This document shows, piece by piece, positions 1-7,098 of a stretch of DNA of 13,643 nucleotides (position 1 is its first letter; every line of letters starts with the position of its first letter). The DNA comes from JANRIG01 sp033765235. GTDB taxonomy: Bacteria; Bacteroidota; Bacteroidia; Cytophagales; UBA9547. A model generated the notes under the pieces. That model did not search any database. It had not been told where the DNA came from and saw only the letters and a list, made by a program, of their open reading frames with translations. Made by a program: the position numbers and the translations under genes. The stretch spans positions 1-13,643 of the forward strand of contig JANRIG010000029.1 in the NCBI GenBank assembly GCA_033765235.1, read 5' to 3'.

Positions 1-201
1 TGAATTTTTACCATTTTTTGCCTTTATTTTTATATGGATTTTTTACATATTATTTATACCTAAGCTTACGCTTTTGTATAACTATTATTCATGTAATCCA
101 TCTCTCTTGCTCTTTGTTTCCTATCTTGTCAATGAACTTTGCTCAGACTTTTTTTATATATCTGATTTGTTAATGTTTATGTTTTTTTAAAATTGGGAGG
201 G
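1..201 (-). other. A-rich leader of a leftward transcript, possibly a 16S rRNA operon leader
   Basis: Read on the minus strand, the stretch below the promoter at 202-232 is very A-rich and has no substantial open reading frame. It contains GTTCATTGACA (137 to 127), followed by a purine-rich run with GGAAACAAAGAG. From memory this resembles the GTTCTTTGACATATTGG-type sequence found in Bacteroidota rRNA operon leaders and 16S-23S spacers. A small AAGC/GCTT hairpin lies near 63-74. The only leftward start I see that is not quickly stopped is an ATG at 14-12, which reads off the edge after four codons. Rightward frame 2 is open from 2 to 190, but it looks like a by-product of T-rich DNA. The rRNA-leader reading is inference; a long untranslated leader of a protein gene is the alternative. 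Confidence 0.35.
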
Positions 202-232
202 CAAAGGTAGGGGTTATTTTTTACAAACCAAA
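202..232 (-). promoter_or_regulatory. Strong leftward Bacteroidota promoter (TTTG-N19-TACCTTTG)
   Basis: On the minus strand a TTTG -33 element (232-229) is followed after exactly 19 bp by TACCTTTG (209-202), a full match to the Bacteroidota -7 consensus TAnnTTTG. Directly downstream is a GC-rich patch (CCCTCCC), unusual in this AT-rich DNA and reminiscent of the discriminators of stringently controlled stable-RNA promoters. Upstream of the -33 box is a run of A and T tracts (about 230-250) that could act as an UP element. Transcription should start near 196-198 and run off the left edge. Confidence 0.65.
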
Positions 233-363
233 AAAAATTTAAAAAAAAATAATAGCAATTTTTGGAGTAGGTAAGAGTGGGTGTATTACGCATATCTAAG
301 TTAAATTTTTTGTAGTATGACTGAATGTAAGATGTGAAAATCTATGCATTGATATATTTTAAA

Positions 364-408
364 ATAGTATATTTAATTAATTTTACAAAAAAATATACTA
401 TATAGTAT
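364..408. repeat. Overlapping inverted repeats in front of rpiB
   Basis: An 11 bp perfect inverted repeat pairs 364-374 (ATAGTATATTT) with 391-401 (AAATATACTAT) around a 16-base loop. Its right arm is shared with a second perfect palindrome, ATACTATATAGTAT (395-408), which reaches into the rpiB start codon at 407. The half-site TAGTAT/ATACTA therefore occurs three times here, and once more at 313-318. It could be an operator or an mRNA structure masking the start codon. All of it is A/T-only apart from the G and C of the half-site, so chance is not excluded. Between about 251 and 363 I see nothing else. A weak -7-like TAATTTTA lies at 378-385, inside the loop region, without a well-placed -33 element. 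Confidence 0.4.
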
Positions 409-835
409 GAAAATAGCTATTGGAAATGACCATGCTGGAGTTGCGCTAAAAAATTTGATATCTACATATTTGAAAAAAACAGGGCACGATGTACAAAATT
501 TTGGCACAGATTCCGAAGTGTCGTGCGACTATCCTGATATAGCGCATCCTGTAGCGATGGTGGTGCAAAACAGTGAAGCTGACCTTGGTATATTGATATG
601 CGGTACGGCTAACGGTGTGGCAATGACAGCCAATAAACATAAAGGGATACGTGCAGCCATAGCATGGAACTCTGAGATAGCAGGTATAGTGCATGCGCAC
701 AACAATGCCAACATATTGTGCATACCTGCACGCTTTGTGACAGGCGATGAAGGAGTGAACATTGTAGAGAAATATTTGTCTACTTCATTTGAAGGAGGCA
801 GGCATGAAAACAGAATTAAAAAAATTCCTTGTTAG
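407..835 (+). CDS. rpiB: Ribose-5-phosphate isomerase B
   Basis: Interconverts ribose 5-phosphate and ribulose 5-phosphate in the non-oxidative pentose phosphate pathway; cytoplasmic. The 142 residues match the usual RpiB length. Expected active-site residues are present when compared with E. coli RpiB: Asp8 and His9 in the N-terminal GNDHAG motif, the catalytic base Cys65 and Thr67 in ICGTANG, the ring-opening His98 in HNNANIL, and the phosphate-binding Arg132 and Arg136 in the C-terminal EGGRHENR segment. The GTANGVAMTANK loop departs from the enterobacterial GTGIGMSIAANK form, which I take to be the Bacteroidota variant. The start is the first ATG in frame and puts the conserved KIAIGNDHAG at the N terminus. 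There is no Shine-Dalgarno sequence. The palindromes just upstream could regulate it. The end of the gene contains the -33 element for rpsT. Confidence 0.95.
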   Translation: MKIAIGNDHAGVALKNLISTYLKKTGHDVQNFGTDSEVSCDYPDIAHPVAMVVQNSEADLGILICGTANGVAMTANKHKGIRAAIAWNSEIAGIVHAHNNANILCIPARFVTGDEGVNIVEKYLSTSFEGGRHENRIKKIPC

Positions 836-858
836 TGTAAAAAATGTTAGTAATTTTG
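829..858 (+). promoter_or_regulatory. rpsT promoter (TTG-N19-TAATTTTG)
   Basis: TTG at 829-831 and TAATTTTG at 851-858 are 19 bp apart, the same spacing as the leftward promoter at 202-232, and the -7 element is a perfect TAnnTTTG. The -33 element overlaps the last codons of rpiB. Transcription should begin around 862-866, leaving a leader of about 16-20 bases before the rpsT ATG at 882. This allows rpsT to be expressed independently of rpiB. Confidence 0.65.
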
Positions 859-881
859 CAATCCTTTTCAGAAAAATAACT

Positions 882-1139
882 ATGGCAAATCATAAATCGG
901 CTATCAAAAGAATAAGAAGTAATGAAGCTAAAAGGCTCAGAAACAGGTATCAGCTGAAGACTACACGTACTTATGTAAAAAAACTTCGCATGACTAAAGC
1001 AAAAAGTGAGGCAGAAGTATTGTATAAAGAAGTATCGTCTATGTTGGACAAGCTGGCCAAGAAAAACATCATTCACTGGAAAAATGCAGCCAATAAGAAA
1101 TCAAAATTGGCTAAGTATGTGAACAGCTTAGCAGCTTAA
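882..1139 (+). CDS. rpsT: 30S ribosomal protein bS20
   Basis: Small basic protein that binds 16S rRNA early in assembly of the 30S subunit. The 85-residue product begins MANHKSAIKRIR, the standard bS20 N terminus, and continues with the lysine/arginine-rich helices typical of the family, ending KYVNSLAA. I chose ATG 882 rather than in-frame upstream starts at 789 or 804: those would add up to 31 non-conserved residues, most of them encoded within rpiB in another frame, and would bypass the promoter at 829-858. No Shine-Dalgarno sequence precedes 882, as is normal in Bacteroidota. The gene converges on the large minus-strand gene with only 8 bp between stop codons, and no clear hairpin terminator is visible; a short T-run follows the stop. 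Confidence 0.95.
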   Translation: MANHKSAIKRIRSNEAKRLRNRYQLKTTRTYVKKLRMTKAKSEAEVLYKEVSSMLDKLAKKNIIHWKNAANKKSKLAKYVNSLAA

Positions 1140-1147
1140 ATTTTTTA

Positions 1148-4100
1148 TTATCTCAGTACCTGAAGCCACCCGTTGTACTCTTTGGGAGTGTCATAATTGA
1201 GTAATAATTTGTAATAATACACTCCATCGGGCAGGTTGGCAGCATCCCAATTGTTTTTGTAGCCGTTTGCGATTGATTCATATACTTTGTTTCCCCATCG
1301 GTTGGTAACTGATAGTGTAGCAGAGGTTTGTAATAATCCTTTTATTTCAAAGTAATCATTTTTAGCATCGCCATTGGGTGTGAAAATGTTGGGAATATTT
1401 AAAAATTCTATTTCTATGGGATATTGTGCATTATATGTACAATTATTAGAATCTTTGCCTGATAAATAAATGGTATTAAAACCTTCTCTGTCATATATAT
1501 AAGTTGCAATAGAGTCTTTTACATTGCTGCCTGGTACAAACTGCCACGAATATGAATTTACTTTGGTATCGGGTTTTACTTTTACTTTATGATATGTTAA
1601 GTCTTTTTCTTGTGCCAATAATTGAATGCTTACATACGAATCAGGGTATATGATAAGGTTTGCTTTGAGGGTATCAATATAGTCTCCGGCAAAGTTGCTT
1701 ACTATCACATTGTAGTCTGTAGATATATTGTTTCTCACTTTTACCACAGCAGACTTATCACTGCTGAGCCCTGTGTTGGGTATCCATTGGTAGGTAGTAC
1801 CACCTATGATGGCGAAGGTGCCTGAGTCTTCTTTGCATTGGGTAAGCTTTGGTATCACATAAGGTCGAGCTTTGACTGTAGATGTGGCTGTGTCTGTAAG
1901 CACACAGCCGCTTACTGTTTCTGTAGTGGTGAGCTTAATGGTATATTTACCCATACTTTCATACGATGTTTTGGTGGGTGATATCTTGGTGCCGAATATG
2001 GAGCCATTGCCAAAGTCCCATATAATTTGTGGGTTTCTTGTTTTGCTCAATGACCTGTTGGTGAGGGTTATTACTAATGGAATATTCCCAACATCGTCGG
2101 GTGCTACAGTAAATCTTGCATCTAAGACTCTGTCAGAAAATTTGAGTTTTGGTATACCTAATGCTGTGAGTACTACCCTGTCATATGTATTGAAACCTGT
2201 GGTAGTAACGTAGTATCTGGTTTGTGATGTAAGTTTTACATTTACAACCTGCGTAGTGTCATTTGTAGGACTCCAAAAATAACGTACACCACCTGTTACT
2301 GACAAAGTGCCGAGCACATTATCGCATAGTATTAAAGTGTCTGGCAATATATAAGGATAGGCGAAAATCTTTTTTGTGGATGTATCGCTTACCACACAGT
2401 TGGTCAAGGTGTCGTATATTATCATTTCGACAAAATCTGTGCCCATAGTAGTGTAGGCATGCTTGTAATGTTGAGCAAATGTGTATCCGGGCAATGTAGA
2501 AAACTTGACCCAAACGGATGTTTTGTTTTGAAATGAAAGACTCACGTTTTGTATTTGTACAGTGTCGAATACAATAGGGGTGGAGTCGGGCAGTATATTG
2601 AATTTGGCTATTATAGATTCATTCACCTTGTATAGTAGATATGGGGCTTGCAATACCTTTTTGTAATTGCCATCGCGGGAAGTGACAGTAACAACATAGG
2701 TTTGATCTGAAGGGTATAATACAGTGGGGTTTTTTGAGAATATATTACTCAACCCGGCTGATGGAGCCCAATGATAGGTGTTGCCACCTATCACAGAAAA
2801 AACACCAGGTACTGAAGGACAGGCGATAATGCCTGAAACAGTGGGGTTTACAATAATAGTAATGGTAGAAGTATCAGATGAGTTGCAAGAAGATATATCA
2901 GTAACTATGAGAGATGCTGTATAAATGCCCATTTCGGGCAGGTCAAAGGTTGGATTGGGGGGTATATATCCACTAAAGGTAGACAGCTGGGTAGGGAAGC
3001 CAAACTTCCAAAAGTAGGAGGTAGATGCAGTATTTGGAGATGTGCTGCGATTGTCAAAAGTGATGCGTAGTGGCTCTATGCCAGATACAGTACCGAGAAG
3101 TGGAACCGGGTTTGAAAATATTTTTGAAATGACAGGTATATACTCAAAGTTAATTTTCAGACCTAATAGGTTACAATTTTTAGAATTGTTGGTAGTGGAC
3201 CATACACCTGGGGTCACAGGTGTATTGTTATGTCCGCCACACCCTGCACAAATGGCTTGGTAAACATATCCTTTTTTGTCGAACCGCGATATGCCACCAT
3301 CCACATGGTTTGAGGTATAGTTGGCAGTGGTGGTATCAATGAAAAAAGTGCCATAGTCAAGCGAACGAATATTTTTGGAAAACGAGCAAAAATAAAATCC
3401 TGAGCCTATGGGATTGGAGCGATAAATGGCATTGGGAGTAGTAGGCAGTCGAGATCTTCGCAAAGTGGTGACTTGGGCTGTTTTGGTATTGCCTATCCAG
3501 CCACCTATGATGACGTCGCCACAGTAGTTGGTGCTAAAAGCTGTAGGTACCATATCAGGAAATCCTCTGCCTTCGCCAAAGGCGGTAGAAATAAGGGTTT
3601 TGGTCAATGAATTATTTACCTTATGAAGAAATTGACCGCTGTTTGCTACCCCATATGTGCCCGATGGAGTAATGACATAGCTGCCCCATGTTTGCCCAAA
3701 TATTGATATATCATCTTCTTTGTCTACCTGCAATACAAATCCTACTTCGTCAGCCGAGGTACCTATATATGTGCCATTTATGAGTTTATTGGAGTCTATA
3801 CAAGCTATGAATGCATCAGTGCCTCCAAGTAGGTCTTGGTGCAGTGCACTGTCGGGGAAGAGTAGATTTAAGCTATTGGTGCAACCTGTGAAAAAAAGTT
3901 TGTTTTTGCTGTCGAGCTGTATGGAGAATCCCGCATCGTTGCCATTGCCCCCAAAGTAGGATGCAAAATGAAGTTGGTCAAGATTTGGTGAAAACTTTAA
4001 AACCATAGCTTCTTGCCCACCTCTGTTTATGGTTTGAAATGCATTTTTCAGTGGGATATTTGAAGAGTATGTGCTGGATACCACATATATATGGTCAAGG

Positions 4101-5443
4101 TCATCTACTACCACTTCCCCTTTAAACTCATTGCCATAGCTGTAGTAGTTGGCAGTATGCCCACCCATAAGGTTTAGCCCATCGTTATCAGTGCCTCCAT
4201 AGTATGTGCTACCCGTGAGTGCAGTGCCGGAGGAGTTAAATTTGCTGATGTAAATATCTGTACCATTTGTATTAAACTCTCCCTGTGATATTTCAAATGG
4301 ATGAATATTGGCAGGAGTGCCTCCGCTAAATGTGCGTACAAAAGCTGATGAAGTGATTGGGAAATTATTGGAGGCGGTGTAGCCATATACTATGAGTTCA
4401 TTTTTAGAATTTACTACCATATTATGAGGGGCTTCAGAATCATTGCCCCCAAGATAGGTAGCATATAATCTTTGATTGCCCGTAGGGTTAAATTTAAAAA
4501 TAGCAACATCTGTACGTCCGCCGCTAAAAGTACGTACAAATGCTCCTGGCGATGCCGGAAAGCCATTGGGGTCCATGAGCAAATTAGGATAATTTATAGG
4601 GTCGTGATAGAAAAATACATCGTATACTATACCTCCTGTGTACATATTGCCACTGGTATCATAGGTGGCACAAAAGCCCCAGTTATCAGCTTGTGAGCCT
4701 GTATATGACGAAAATACAATTTGAGGGTCAATAATCAGGTCGTAATTATGGTTGTATGTACTTACGTCAAATGTAAGTGTATGGTCTGAAAATATATAGT
4801 CACAAGCTACATAGCACTTTTTATTATTTATGATTTGCCAAGCAAGTGGTTTTTTTTCGGTAACATTGGCGAGTGCAGTGTTAATACTAACATTGCCTGT
4901 GGCATCAATCAAGATGGAGTCTAACCCACTGTAGCGCAGTCTTATATCATTCACATTAGCACCTTTTTTGATGACAAGGTCATATTTCATATCATAGTTT
5001 TTGCTATATACATACATATCTATATGCGGATAAATATTGTGGTAGGTGATTCGCTCATAGCTTTTCACGCCTGTAGCCCACTTAGTAGCATCGTTTCCCA
5101 AATAAAAATTATAAATTGTAACATCGGGATATTGCATAGTCACGGCAGGGTTGAGGTTGGCACCCTCAAAGCTCACATTGTACCAATGCTCTCTATAAGT
5201 AGCATCAGAATGCTCATGATGTTTGATTTGGTGCAGTTTTTCAAAATCTATGAAATGGTACACAAAGCCTGATTTGTTGAGCTGTACATATCCTCCTGAA
5301 ATCTCTGCCTTGGCTATGGTGCCTGATTGCCATTGCCCTGCATTGGCAATATATTTGATATTACTGGCATAGCCCAAGTTGGGCTTGGCAGGATATATAC
5401 ATAATGGGATAAAAAATAGAAATAATAATATTAGTAAGTGCAT
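1148..5443 (-). CDS. Secreted DUF7948/SBBP/PKD protein with T9SS type B sorting domain
   Basis: A 1431-residue protein probably exported by Sec and then through the type IX secretion system to the cell surface or medium. Residues 1 to about 26 form a signal peptide (hydrophobic LLILLFLFFIPLCI). Residues 28-240 resemble the DUF7948 region that usually precedes SBBP repeats. About 245-770 hold repeated beta-propeller-like blocks with YLGGNDSE, YYGGTDND and YFGGNGND motifs (SBBP type). From about 773 come PKD domains alternating with Ig-like modules, and a final PKD (about 1268-1345). Residues 1347-1431 are the gliding-motility-associated C-terminal domain, with IPNIFTPNGD, NRWGNKVYES and a GWLQVLR-type end. 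I see no catalytic motif, so an adhesin or structural role is likely but inferred. An in-frame TAA directly precedes the ATG, which fixes the start. Its promoter is unusually close to the start codon (see 5449-5479). Confidence 0.9.
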   Translation of the reverse strand: MHLLILLFLFFIPLCIYPAKPNLGYASNIKYIANAGQWQSGTIAKAEISGGYVQLNKSGFVYHFIDFEKLHQIKHHEHSDATYREHWYNVSFEGANLNPAVTMQYPDVTIYNFYLGNDATKWATGVKSYERITYHNIYPHIDMYVYSKNYDMKYDLVIKKGANVNDIRLRYSGLDSILIDATGNVSINTALANVTEKKPLAWQIINNKKCYVACDYIFSDHTLTFDVSTYNHNYDLIIDPQIVFSSYTGSQADNWGFCATYDTSGNMYTGGIVYDVFFYHDPINYPNLLMDPNGFPASPGAFVRTFSGGRTDVAIFKFNPTGNQRLYATYLGGNDSEAPHNMVVNSKNELIVYGYTASNNFPITSSAFVRTFSGGTPANIHPFEISQGEFNTNGTDIYISKFNSSGTALTGSTYYGGTDNDGLNLMGGHTANYYSYGNEFKGEVVVDDLDHIYVVSSTYSSNIPLKNAFQTINRGGQEAMVLKFSPNLDQLHFASYFGGNGNDAGFSIQLDSKNKLFFTGCTNSLNLLFPDSALHQDLLGGTDAFIACIDSNKLINGTYIGTSADEVGFVLQVDKEDDISIFGQTWGSYVITPSGTYGVANSGQFLHKVNNSLTKTLISTAFGEGRGFPDMVPTAFSTNYCGDVIIGGWIGNTKTAQVTTLRRSRLPTTPNAIYRSNPIGSGFYFCSFSKNIRSLDYGTFFIDTTTANYTSNHVDGGISRFDKKGYVYQAICAGCGGHNNTPVTPGVWSTTNNSKNCNLLGLKINFEYIPVISKIFSNPVPLLGTVSGIEPLRITFDNRSTSPNTASTSYFWKFGFPTQLSTFSGYIPPNPTFDLPEMGIYTASLIVTDISSCNSSDTSTITIIVNPTVSGIIACPSVPGVFSVIGGNTYHWAPSAGLSNIFSKNPTVLYPSDQTYVVTVTSRDGNYKKVLQAPYLLYKVNESIIAKFNILPDSTPIVFDTVQIQNVSLSFQNKTSVWVKFSTLPGYTFAQHYKHAYTTMGTDFVEMIIYDTLTNCVVSDTSTKKIFAYPYILPDTLILCDNVLGTLSVTGGVRYFWSPTNDTTQVVNVKLTSQTRYYVTTTGFNTYDRVVLTALGIPKLKFSDRVLDARFTVAPDDVGNIPLVITLTNRSLSKTRNPQIIWDFGNGSIFGTKISPTKTSYESMGKYTIKLTTTETVSGCVLTDTATSTVKARPYVIPKLTQCKEDSGTFAIIGGTTYQWIPNTGLSSDKSAVVKVRNNISTDYNVIVSNFAGDYIDTLKANLIIYPDSYVSIQLLAQEKDLTYHKVKVKPDTKVNSYSWQFVPGSNVKDSIATYIYDREGFNTIYLSGKDSNNCTYNAQYPIEIEFLNIPNIFTPNGDAKNDYFEIKGLLQTSATLSVTNRWGNKVYESIANGYKNNWDAANLPDGVYYYKLLLNYDTPKEYNGWLQVLR
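1649..3127 (-). repeat. Three tandem PKD plus Ig-like modules inside the T9SS protein
   Basis: Residues of about 773-1265 consist of three units of roughly 164 residues. Each unit has a PKD domain ending in a C-x(2,3)-(S/T)D-T-(S/A)-T pattern (Cys853, Cys1016, Cys1180), followed 22-24 residues later by another cysteine that opens a module of the form C-x4-G-x-(F/L)-(S/A)-(V/I)-x-GG-x2-Y-x-W-x-P (Cys875, Cys1040, Cys1203). The even spacing of 163-165 residues indicates internal duplication. A fourth PKD-like domain has Cys1335 but no second module, as the sorting domain follows. The repeats are diverged at the DNA level. Confidence 0.75.
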
Positions 5444-5741
5444 TTATACAAAGTTATTGAAATATGTGCATAGAAGCAAGGGCAAAAATAGATTGTGTTG
5501 ATTTATGGCAATTCAGATATAATTATTCACTATCAGTATAGTTAACTGAAAGATTGATGGCTATTATTATATTTTACTCCTTGGACTTTGACTTTACTAA
5601 CCATTTTTTTTCGTTCTGTGTGACACAGGACGAGGTTAAGGTATGGTATGCATTTTTTTCATCAGTAAATATACTAAAAAAGTATTACCGCATGGTAATG
5701 TAATATATTAAAAACTCATATTTGTAAAATAATAATTTAAG
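5444..5741. other. Divergent intergenic region with two small hairpins
   Basis: This gap lies between two divergent genes. The left end holds the minus-strand promoter. A 10 bp stem (TCGTTCTGTG 5611-5620, CACAGGACGA 5624-5633, loop TGA, one T-G wobble) is the most GC-rich element. Its core CTGTGTGACACAG is a 13 bp odd-centred palindrome that could be an operator. It has a T-run before but not after it on the plus strand, so it is not an intrinsic terminator in either direction. A second dyad, ATTACC-GCAT-GGTAAT, lies at 5684-5699. For the flippase gene I find only a weak -7-like CATATTTG (5717-5724) with no well-placed TTG. No small gene is supported. Confidence 0.45.
5449..5479 (-). promoter_or_regulatory. 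Promoter of the T9SS protein gene (TTG-N20-TAACTTTG)
   Basis: On the minus strand TTG (5479-5477) and a perfect -7 element TAACTTTG (5456-5449) are 20 bp apart. Only five bases separate the -7 element from the ATG at 5443, so transcription should start at or within a base or two of the start codon. An in-frame stop lies just upstream and the signal peptide starts at this ATG, so the start codon cannot easily be moved. Confidence 0.55.
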
Positions 5742-6986
5742 GTGCACCTTTTTAAAAAAATTTCACTTTCAGGCATTGCCTCACTATCTTTTGCAGCATC
5801 GAGCCTGGCGGTGAATAAAATATTCTCTGTATATTTTGGGGCAGCGGGTGTAGGTATATTGGGGCATTTTCAAAATATTGTAGCCATTTTTTTGACCATA
5901 CCCAATGATGGTATCAACCGCAGTGTAAATAAGTTTATCACCAAAGAGGCGTCTCAAAGCACCTTCAACGACTATTTTTCATGGGTATTGGCTGCCAATG
6001 CTGCTATATTTATCATATTAATAGTATTTTTTGCACTTACACCGTCGAGCTATGCGTTTGTACTTCCTCCGGCACTCATACAGTGGCCGGGTGTTGCTAT
6101 ATTGATTTTGGGGGTGTTGCTGCATATCATCACCGTGACAGCGGTGAACCTCATTATCAGCAGAGGTTATGTACCTGCTTTCACTGTATTTAGTGTATTG
6201 AATAATGCAGGTGTGGCAATGTTGGCTTATTACTTTCACCATAAAGGCATAGTCTACAGCATATTTGCAGTAGGGTTGGGTATAAATGTGATGCTGGTAC
6301 CTATGTTAATTTATTTATATGTGAAAGAAAAAAATATGTTTGTCGGCTTCAAATATACTTTGAATATGAAAGCAGCGCAGCACGTGGTGGAGTTTATACT
6401 CATTGCCCTGAGTGGCATAGTATTTGGCAGATTGGTAGACCTATATGTGCGTACATTTGTCATTACTCATTTTTCGCTCACTGAGGCAGGACTGTTGCAT
6501 GGCGTGGTCAAAATATCTGACGGATACAGCACAGTGTTTAGTGCTGCATTAGGTGCATTGCTCATAAGCAAGTTTGCCGGCTTAGCAAATGATAATATTG
6601 GAAAAGAAGTATTAAAAGTAGCAGGATTAGTCACCATGATTTGTGCATTTGGCTTGGCTGTATTGTACCTATGTCCTGAATATTTTTTATTAACATTATA
6701 TAACCAAGATTTTGTGGCAGCCAATGACATGCTCAGAATACAACTTATAGGAGATTTCTTCAAATTTCCTGCATGGATAGTAGGTTTTATGATGATGGCA
6801 CAGCTGCGTACCAAAGCCTACCTGGCATTACAAGCATTTTCTGCATTAGTCTATATCTTACTCATCAGCATATTGATATACAGTGGTTTGGATAATATTA
6901 TTGTCGTTCCTATTGCCAATTCATTGCGTTTTTTCATATATTTTGTAGCCATGTTTTGGATAAATATGAAATATTTTTTGAAATAA
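5742..6986 (+). CDS. wzx: WzxE-like polysaccharide/O-antigen flippase
   Basis: An inner-membrane protein of 414 residues, expected to flip lipid-linked oligosaccharides for O-antigen or capsule-like glycans across the membrane (MOP/polysaccharide transporter superfamily). It is hydrophobic along its length, consistent with about 12 membrane helices. It aligns by eye with E. coli WzxE: GAAGVGILGHFQNIVAIF against GPAGLGLAANFRQLITVL at residue 33, a GINRSVNKF segment against GIFNGVTKY, a central KISDGYSTVFSA against SISDAYLQFITA, and IQLIGDFFKFPAWIVGF near residue 345 against the WQLVGDVLKVGAYVFGY region. The start is GTG at 5742: a TAA lies two codons upstream, and this start gives the same 32 residues before the GxAG motif as WzxE. 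No glycosyltransferase genes are nearby, so the substrate cannot be named. Confidence 0.85.
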   Translation: MHLFKKISLSGIASLSFAASSLAVNKIFSVYFGAAGVGILGHFQNIVAIFLTIPNDGINRSVNKFITKEASQSTFNDYFSWVLAANAAIFIILIVFFALTPSSYAFVLPPALIQWPGVAILILGVLLHIITVTAVNLIISRGYVPAFTVFSVLNNAGVAMLAYYFHHKGIVYSIFAVGLGINVMLVPMLIYLYVKEKNMFVGFKYTLNMKAAQHVVEFILIALSGIVFGRLVDLYVRTFVITHFSLTEAGLLHGVVKISDGYSTVFSAALGALLISKFAGLANDNIGKEVLKVAGLVTMICAFGLAVLYLCPEYFLLTLYNQDFVAANDMLRIQLIGDFFKFPAWIVGFMMMAQLRTKAYLALQAFSALVYILLISILIYSGLDNIIVVPIANSLRFFIYFVAMFWINMKYFLK

Positions 6987-7098
6987 TTTATAAAATACCA
7001 CAGGTAACATATAGCTATTTCCAATGTACATTACATTATTTCTATATGTGAATAATTTATTCTCTACAATCTCCATATTGCATTCTTACAACGTATAT

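Noticed and set aside
2..190. Rightward open frame of 62 codons at the left edge, very rich in Phe, Leu, Ile and Tyr
   Set aside because: T-rich DNA produces such hydrophobic frames by chance, it has no recognisable motif, and it would lie antisense to the transcript from the strong promoter at 202-232. A partial membrane protein cannot be fully excluded.
789..881. N-terminal extension of bS20 from ATG 789 or 804, the latter preceded by a perfect GGAGG at 793-797
   Set aside because: The GGAGG is part of the codons for the conserved RpiB EGGRHE motif, the extra residues do not belong to bS20, and the rpsT promoter lies downstream of these starts. Shine-Dalgarno sequences are little used in this phylum.
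1131..1150. Bidirectional terminator between rpsT and the T9SS gene
   Set aside because: Only a 4 bp AGCT/AGCT stem and a short T/A-run are present, too weak to call.
5611..5633. Intrinsic terminator
   Set aside because: The T-run is before, not after, the stem on the plus strand, and on the minus strand the stem is followed by A residues. No gene ends here either, because both neighbours diverge.
7024..7098. Longer version of the LysM protein starting at ATG 7024
   Set aside because: The signal peptide begins cleanly at Met 7099; the 25 extra residues would precede it and lack any support.
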